Shown here: positions 8,121 to 9,179 of the stretch, in pieces
Position numbering within the stretch: the first letter of the stretch is position 1
Layout: every line of letters begins with the position of its first letter
NCBI GenBank assembly: GCA_003354225.1
Contig: PIVH01000050.1
Location: 1 to 9,179, forward strand
Reading direction: 5' to 3'
Origin: Globobulimina sp.
Lineage: Eukaryota > Foraminifera > Rotaliida
DNA: 9,179 bases
The notes under the pieces: generated by a model
What the model was told of the DNA's origin: nothing
Databases searched by the model: none
Seen by the model: only the letters and a program-made list of their open reading frames with translations
Position numbers and translations under genes: made by a program

Positions 8121-8188
8121 TTGGGTTTGTTATAAAGAGTTGGGTTTGTTATAAAACCCTTGTTCATTATGGTTGGGTTTGTTATAAA
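8121..8188 (+). repeat. Three exact 16-bp repeats
   Basis: TTGGGTTTGTTATAAA occurs at 8121-8136, 8140-8155 and 8173-8188, always in the same orientation. The start-to-start spacings are 19 and 33 bp. They lie 25-95 bp past the stop of the minus-strand gene, so they would fall in its 3' UTR or immediately downstream. Read on the minus strand the motif is TTTATAACAAACCCAA. Confidence 0.8.
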
Positions 8189-8212
8189 TCGCAATCTCTG
8201 TCAATATCCTGT

Positions 8213-9179
8213 TCATTGCGTAGATTTGACGACATTTTGTCCTCCAAACACGTTTATATCGAGGACAATCCCTTCGGCCCCAAATATGGACCAAGCGATG
8301 GTAAAATCTAATATGAAGATAACAAAAACGAAAAAAACAATTATTAATTTATAGTGAAAGGATAAAAAATAAGTACAAAACCTGCTGTTGTTGAGAAGGG
8401 GCCACATATTTTTATTGTGGTACTATCAAATAATAGCTCTGTCGATACGCCATGGAAATAAATGCCAATATCTGAGTCTTGCATCATTTCCCCATAACAT
8501 TCCACACATTCTCTCAGATATTTGCCCCAATGATAATATGCAGAATGGCGGGTTTTTAAAACCTCACTGGTTTCATACGGACTTATTTTCCTAAATGTAC
8601 TCGAAAACGTGTTACTATGCGCACTAAAATTACAGTAAAACATTAATGCCATTATATGATGGATTAGAATCGGCGAATCTTGTTTTATATCATACATCTT
8701 CTCCGCCCATCCATGTCGATAATATTCAGAATCTGGATCTATATATTCACTTTGTAGAGGCGGCGCATTTTTATCATTTTGCCAATTATGTAATTGAATG
8801 GTTGCTTTCTCCAAAATATCACAATATTGAGACAGGGAAAAGGGACTCCATTTATTGTTTAATAGTTCGGTCTTAAAATTTAAATATTTGCCATAAACGA
8901 CCCAATCTCGAATCAAATATCCCGCATTGCCTTCAACTGTTGGTTGGCCACTATCCATTTTATATAAAATATTCCATTGTTTATTGCCATTTTTTTGATA
9001 ATAGGAATGGTAAAAGAACCTAAAACCATCACTATATATTTTGGATGTTTGTTGTTTTTCAAACCGAATACTTTTAAATAATTGCTGTAATTTGTTATTA
9101 TTAAATGTAAGAAATAGATTTGATTCTTGTTCGACGCATAAATCATTGTAAATACTATCTGTTTCATATTCTTGTTTCT
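8213..9179 (-). CDS. Partial spliced gene with ADP-ribosyltransferase-like motifs
   Basis: The first exon in view runs from beyond the window edge down to 8382; it is open from the edge, and the ATG at 8956-8958 is internal. A 74-nt GT-AG intron (8308-8381) joins in phase to 8213-8307, ending in TGA. In order the protein shows a YCNF...SSTFRKISPYE segment, then H-S-A-Y-Y-H-W-G and LRECVECYG, then YFHGVS, CGPFSTT and, across the intron, a D-F-T-I-A-W segment followed by EGIVLDI. The last three resemble the NAD-binding core of R-S-E class ADP-ribosyltransferases: xRGxx, STT, then a GIIL strand. The usual Arg position appears to be His, and no ExE motif is visible before the stop, so activity is doubtful. 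A further 3' exon could supply it. From memory, a large Reticulomyxa protein family has similar segments. The N-terminus lies outside the window. Confidence 0.6.

Overview
The window looks like AT-rich nuclear DNA from a unicellular eukaryote. The main evidence is that genes only read through if very short GT-AG introns (53-116 nt) are removed. The standard stop codons fit, there are no bacterial-style operons or ribosome binding sites, and much of the sequence is poly-A/T-rich repeats. The gene at the right edge recalls a large protein family I associate from memory with the foraminiferan Reticulomyxa. That affiliation is a guess from memory.

Layout. Positions 1-175 hold a diverged copy of a short tandem repeat. 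The same repeat builds a fold-back structure of about 1 kb at 564-1577, two long inverted arms around a small centre. A minus-strand tRNA-like sequence with A and B boxes (1631-1696) follows, probably a SINE or tRNA relic. Positions 2158-2277 contain two strong hairpins. At 2281-2760 the composition changes sharply to a GC-richer, highly structured stretch. Its helices nest and cross in the order expected of a group I intron/ribozyme (P3 and P7 pseudoknot, P4-P6 and P8 domains).

The central gene (2982-6809, plus strand) is assembled here from ten exons with nine introns; all phases match and give 1072 residues. It has a basic N-terminus, a CxxC cluster, and Asp/Asp/Glu motifs arranged as in CACTA-related DDE transposases, so I read it as a transposase-like protein. 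A further exon at 6900-7078 is possible. Downstream are low-complexity repeats, a 31-bp tandem repeat at 7145-7230, an apparently gene-free stretch, and three exact 16-bp repeats at 8121-8188.

The right edge (8213-9179, minus strand) holds the C-terminal part of a second spliced gene. Two exons join in phase and show ADP-ribosyltransferase-fold-like motifs.

The most notable point is a group I-like ribozyme outside rDNA, about 220 bp upstream of the start codon of a transposase-like gene and on the same strand. If the two are co-transcribed, the ribozyme could process the 5' end of that mRNA. This is inference.
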